Below are positions 5,488 through 7,020 of a stretch of DNA of 7,020 nt, piece by piece. The translations under genes and the position numbers were made by a program. The stretch's first letter is position 1. Each line of letters begins with the position of its first letter. The notes below the pieces were generated by a model, which had not been told where the DNA came from, did not search any database, and worked only from the letters and a program-made list of their open reading frames with translations. The DNA is from Dehalococcoidales bacterium (lineage in GTDB: Bacteria > Chloroflexota > Dehalococcoidia > Dehalococcoidales > Fen-1064), in the NCBI GenBank assembly GCA_030667735.1, contig DAOUVG010000078.1:1-7020 (forward strand), in the 5' to 3' direction.

Positions 5488-6123
5488 TTAGAATACCCCG
5501 TCGTCCTGAAGGAACGGGTTAATATTCCGCTCGACGCCGATGGTAGTGTCCGGACCATGGCCGGGATAGACCGTAGTCTCGTCGGGGAGAGTCATCAGCC
5601 TGGTGCGGATGCTCTCCATTTCCTCCTCGTAGCTTGCCCCCGGAAAGTCATACCGGCCGATGCTGAACTGAAACAGAGTATCACCGGTGAAGACCACACC
5701 TTCCCCGAATAGCGAGATGCCGCCAGGTGTGTGCCCCGGCGTATGCAGCACACGGAAACGCAGTTCGCCGATGTCGATACTGGCATCATCCTCGAGAAGC
5801 CGGTCCGGTGCCGGCATCTCCTTTGATGAACGGCTGAACGCCTGCATCATGGGGTGCTTGTTCTGGAGGTAAGGGGCGTCATTGGCATGGATGGCCACCT
5901 CTGCGCCGGTGGCTTCTTTTACCTCGGCCAGGGCACCGGTGTGGTCCATATGCCCGTGGGTCAGCACGATAACCTTGACCTTGAGTCCCAGTTCCTCAAC
6001 CTGCCTGACGATGTCTTCTCCCTGTGTGGCGGGGTCGATTATCATTCCCTCTCCGGTAGATTCCGAGCCAACGATATAGCAGTTGCCTGCAAACGGTCCA
6101 TATTCAAGCTTCCGAAAAATCAA
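5488..6123 (-). CDS. Metallo-beta-lactamase-fold hydrolase (glyoxalase II-like)
   Basis: Soluble metal-dependent hydrolase of the metallo-beta-lactamase superfamily, closest in layout to the glyoxalase II/YcbL-type group that hydrolyses thioesters. The true substrate cannot be read from sequence. The 211-residue product has the metal-binding set: THGHMDH at 55-61 (His56, His58, Asp60, His61), His131 in TPGHTPG, Asp148 in TGDTLF, and His189 in YPGHGP. The N-terminus (FRKLEYGPFAGNCYIV) and the closing NPFL are typical of the group. It lacks the long C-terminal glutathione-binding domain of classical glyoxalase II. The frame stays open to 6255, but the start is taken as TTG at 6123: AAAGGAG lies six bases upstream, and the promoter at 6191-6220 lies within the would-be extension, which would be 44 non-conserved residues. 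It is transcribed alone and converges on hppA. Confidence 0.92.
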   Translation of the reverse strand: MIFRKLEYGPFAGNCYIVGSESTGEGMIIDPATQGEDIVRQVEELGLKVKVIVLTHGHMDHTGALAEVKEATGAEVAIHANDAPYLQNKHPMMQAFSRSSKEMPAPDRLLEDDASIDIGELRFRVLHTPGHTPGGISLFGEGVVFTGDTLFQFSIGRYDFPGASYEEEMESIRTRLMTLPDETTVYPGHGPDTTIGVERNINPFLQDDGVF

Positions 6124-6129
6124 CCCAGT

Positions 6130-6136
6130 CTCCTTT
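6130..6136 (-). promoter_or_regulatory. Ribosome binding site that fixes a TTG start
   Basis: On the minus strand AAAGGAG ends six bases before TTG at 6123. It is the only strong Shine-Dalgarno near the beginning of the hydrolase core and decides the start in favour of a TTG that automatic callers may skip. Confidence 0.8.
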
Positions 6137-6190
6137 CTATCATGCCGGCGTGGCGATACTGAACTCTTATTCGTCCTGCAACTGAAGCGA

Positions 6191-6220
6191 ATTCTACCAT
6201 CAGGCGGGGTATGGTGGCAA
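6191..6220 (-). promoter_or_regulatory. Sigma-70-type promoter for the MBL-fold hydrolase
   Basis: Read on the minus strand: TTGCCA (6220-6215), 18-base spacer, TAGAAT (6196-6191), with the TG of an extended -10 just before it. It is identical in hexamers, spacing and extended -10 to the promoter at 2201-2230. Transcription would start near 6184, leaving a leader of about 60 nucleotides before the TTG start. Confidence 0.65.
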
Positions 6221-6329
6221 GGCCGGTCGGCATGCTGCTCTTTTTCTGCTATCATTGAAACAGAAAGGTGACATAACAGAGTGGGGTGTCGTGATTACTG
6301 CCCCACGACTCATCCATCGGTCTCCTCCC

Positions 6330-6360
6330 TGTATGGAAAGCAAGTTTTGCTTTCCATACA
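6330..6360. repeat. Perfect 14-bp inverted repeat with 3-base loop
   Basis: TGTATGGAAAGCAA and its exact complement TTGCTTTCCATACA are separated by GTT. Neither flank carries a T-run and no gene ends beside it, so it is not an obvious terminator. It is probably part of a dispersed intergenic element together with the adjacent repeat. Confidence 0.7.
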
Positions 6361-6367
6361 TATAGAT

Positions 6368-6400
6368 ATCGCCCCCTTCTCCTCTGGAGAAAGGGGCGAT
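6368..6400. repeat. GC-rich 15-position inverted repeat
   Basis: ATCGCCCC and TTCTCC pair with GGAGAA and GGGGCGAT around a TCT loop, with a single C-A mismatch in the stem. The outer arms resemble those of the hairpin at 156-183 (TCGCCCC then TTCT on one side, AGGGGCGA on the other), which suggests one repeat family at both ends of the window. Confidence 0.65.
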
Positions 6401-6510
6401 TGCCACATGAGGAGGCAGCCAGTACCATAGCTAACCACACAGGTACTCTCCGGTGGCAACCAGCATCGGCCGCGCTGGAGTGTCACTAATGTACGAGCGA
6501 GTAAAATCCC

Positions 6511-6540
6511 TTGACACGTCAGAGCATCAGCGATTAACAT
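6511..6540 (+). promoter_or_regulatory. Candidate promoter for trxA
   Basis: A perfect -35 TTGACA (6511-6516) is followed after 18 bases by TAACAT (6535-6540), a four-of-six match to the -10 consensus. Transcription would start near 6547, about 30 bases before the trxA start. The 18 bases around the -35 closely resemble those of the promoter at 2201. Confidence 0.5.
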
Positions 6541-6577
6541 AGATTGGGGAGCACGTAATTTGGAGGGGAGGCATTTT

Positions 6578-6895
6578 ATGGTTACTGATGTTACCGACCA
6601 GGAATTTGAACAGGAAGTCATGGCAGCGAGTCTACCGGTACTGGTAGATATGTGGGCTCCGTGGTGCGGACCGTGCCGCATGATTGCACCTATCGTTGAG
6701 AAACTGGCAGAAAAATACGAAGGAAAACTAAAATTCTTCCGATTGAACATTGATGAGAACCCATTGACACCTGCCAGATATCGCGTTATGTCCATACCGA
6801 CAGTGATGATGTTTAAGAACGGGGAAGCAGTGGAAACGGTGATTGGTGCCGTACCGGAACGGGTGTTGGCAGAAAAGATTGATTCGGTTCTCTAG
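6578..6895 (+). CDS. trxA: Thioredoxin
   Basis: Small cytoplasmic dithiol-disulfide oxidoreductase that passes electrons from thioredoxin reductase to target proteins. The 105-residue protein is of standard length. It has the WCGPC active site (Cys30 and Cys33) within VDMWAPWCGPC, the buried Asp24, the cis-proline Pro74 in SIPT, and the FKNGE turn at 79-83. The ATG at 6578 is chosen because a strong GGAGGGGAGG site (6562-6571) ends six bases before it; an in-frame TTG at 6560 would put that ribosome site inside the gene. It has its own promoter candidate upstream, and with no terminator visible after the stop it may be read through into the YebC-family gene 90 bases downstream. Confidence 0.96.
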   Translation: MVTDVTDQEFEQEVMAASLPVLVDMWAPWCGPCRMIAPIVEKLAEKYEGKLKFFRLNIDENPLTPARYRVMSIPTVMMFKNGEAVETVIGAVPERVLAEKIDSVL

Positions 6896-6985
6896 TATAC
6901 GGGAATCTCCACTGTCAATAGTCTGCCAGGATGTAATGATGGGAGAATAACCAGCTTGTCTTCGTCTGCGTAAGGAGGGTCAGCT

Positions 6986-7020
6986 ATGTCGGGACACTCT
7001 AAGTGGGCATCAATCAAGCA
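6986..7020 (+). CDS. YebC/PmpR-family protein, N-terminal fragment
   Basis: The window ends after the first 11 complete codons, which read MSGHSKWASIK. This is the near-invariant start of the YebC/PmpR family (SGHSKW, usually followed by a tubulin-like N-I-x-H-x-K block), soluble proteins described as transcription regulators and, in some members, as factors that help ribosomes through proline stretches. AAGGAGGG (6972-6979) lies six bases before the ATG. The rest of the gene is outside the window, so nothing can be said of its C-terminal domains. The call rests on a short but distinctive motif. Confidence 0.9.
   Translation, partial: MSGHSKWASIK

Larger units (their letters stand above)
6221..6510. 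other. Intergenic region between divergent hydrolase and trxA
   Basis: No gene is supported here. The stretch holds two large inverted repeats (6330-6360 and 6368-6400), a small overlapping hairpin pair at 6281-6309, and otherwise unremarkable sequence between the divergent promoters. Open frames through it on the minus strand lack ribosome sites and read through the repeats (FSRGEGG-type peptide), as expected for non-coding repeats. Confidence 0.55.

Noticed and set aside
6124..6255. 44-residue N-terminal extension of the MBL-fold hydrolase
   Set aside because: It would include the promoter at 6191-6220, is basic and unlike the family, and a strong ribosome site precedes the TTG at 6123.
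6310..6795. 161-codon minus-strand frame across the intergenic region and trxA
   Set aside because: It is antisense to thioredoxin and reads through the two inverted repeats; no ribosome site supports it.
1..7020. CRISPR array, tRNA or rRNA gene, transposase, toxin-antitoxin or phage-defence genes
   Set aside because: No regularly spaced direct repeats, no tRNA T-loop signature, and no protein motif of these systems was seen on either strand.

Overview
The window looks like a piece of a bacterial chromosome carrying housekeeping genes, most plausibly from a Dehalococcoidia-like member of the Chloroflexota. This placement is inferred from gene content and style: a bacterial translin/TRAX homologue beside a K+-dependent membrane pyrophosphatase, moderately GC-rich DNA, frequent GTG/TTG starts, and intergenic GC-rich hairpin repeats. 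No marker gene in the window proves it.

Layout: bases 1-225 are a cluster of GC-rich inverted repeats with no convincing gene. A leader of about 190 bases then precedes a tight rightward operon, tmk (thymidylate kinase), rnhB (ribonuclease HII) and yraN (UPF0102 nuclease-fold protein), whose reading frames overlap. A 74-bp REP-like element (2078-2151) follows yraN. A good promoter (2201-2230) then starts a second rightward unit: a possible 48-residue protein, a translin/TRAX-family protein and hppA, a 790-residue ion-pumping pyrophosphatase. hppA converges on a leftward metallo-beta-lactamase-fold hydrolase, and one strong hairpin between them (5436-5467) can terminate both. After a 450-base intergenic stretch holding two large inverted repeats, a promoter and strong Shine-Dalgarno lead into trxA (thioredoxin). 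The window ends in the first 11 codons of a YebC/PmpR-family gene.

How the genes relate: tmk makes dTDP for DNA synthesis, RNase HII removes ribonucleotides from DNA, and YraN has a nuclease-like fold, so the first operon has a DNA-synthesis and maintenance theme. HppA recovers energy from the pyrophosphate released by biosynthesis. The translin-like protein is translationally linked to hppA by a 1-base stop/start overlap, with no obvious functional connection.

I found no CRISPR array, tRNA, rRNA, transposase or defence system. The most interesting points are a bacterial TRAX-like protein that keeps the carboxylates of the catalytic RNase subunit, a recurrent TGnTAGAAT extended -10 signal upstream of three units, a short unannotated reading frame overlapping the translin start, an extra loop and N-terminal leader in HppA, and related hairpin repeats at both ends of the window.
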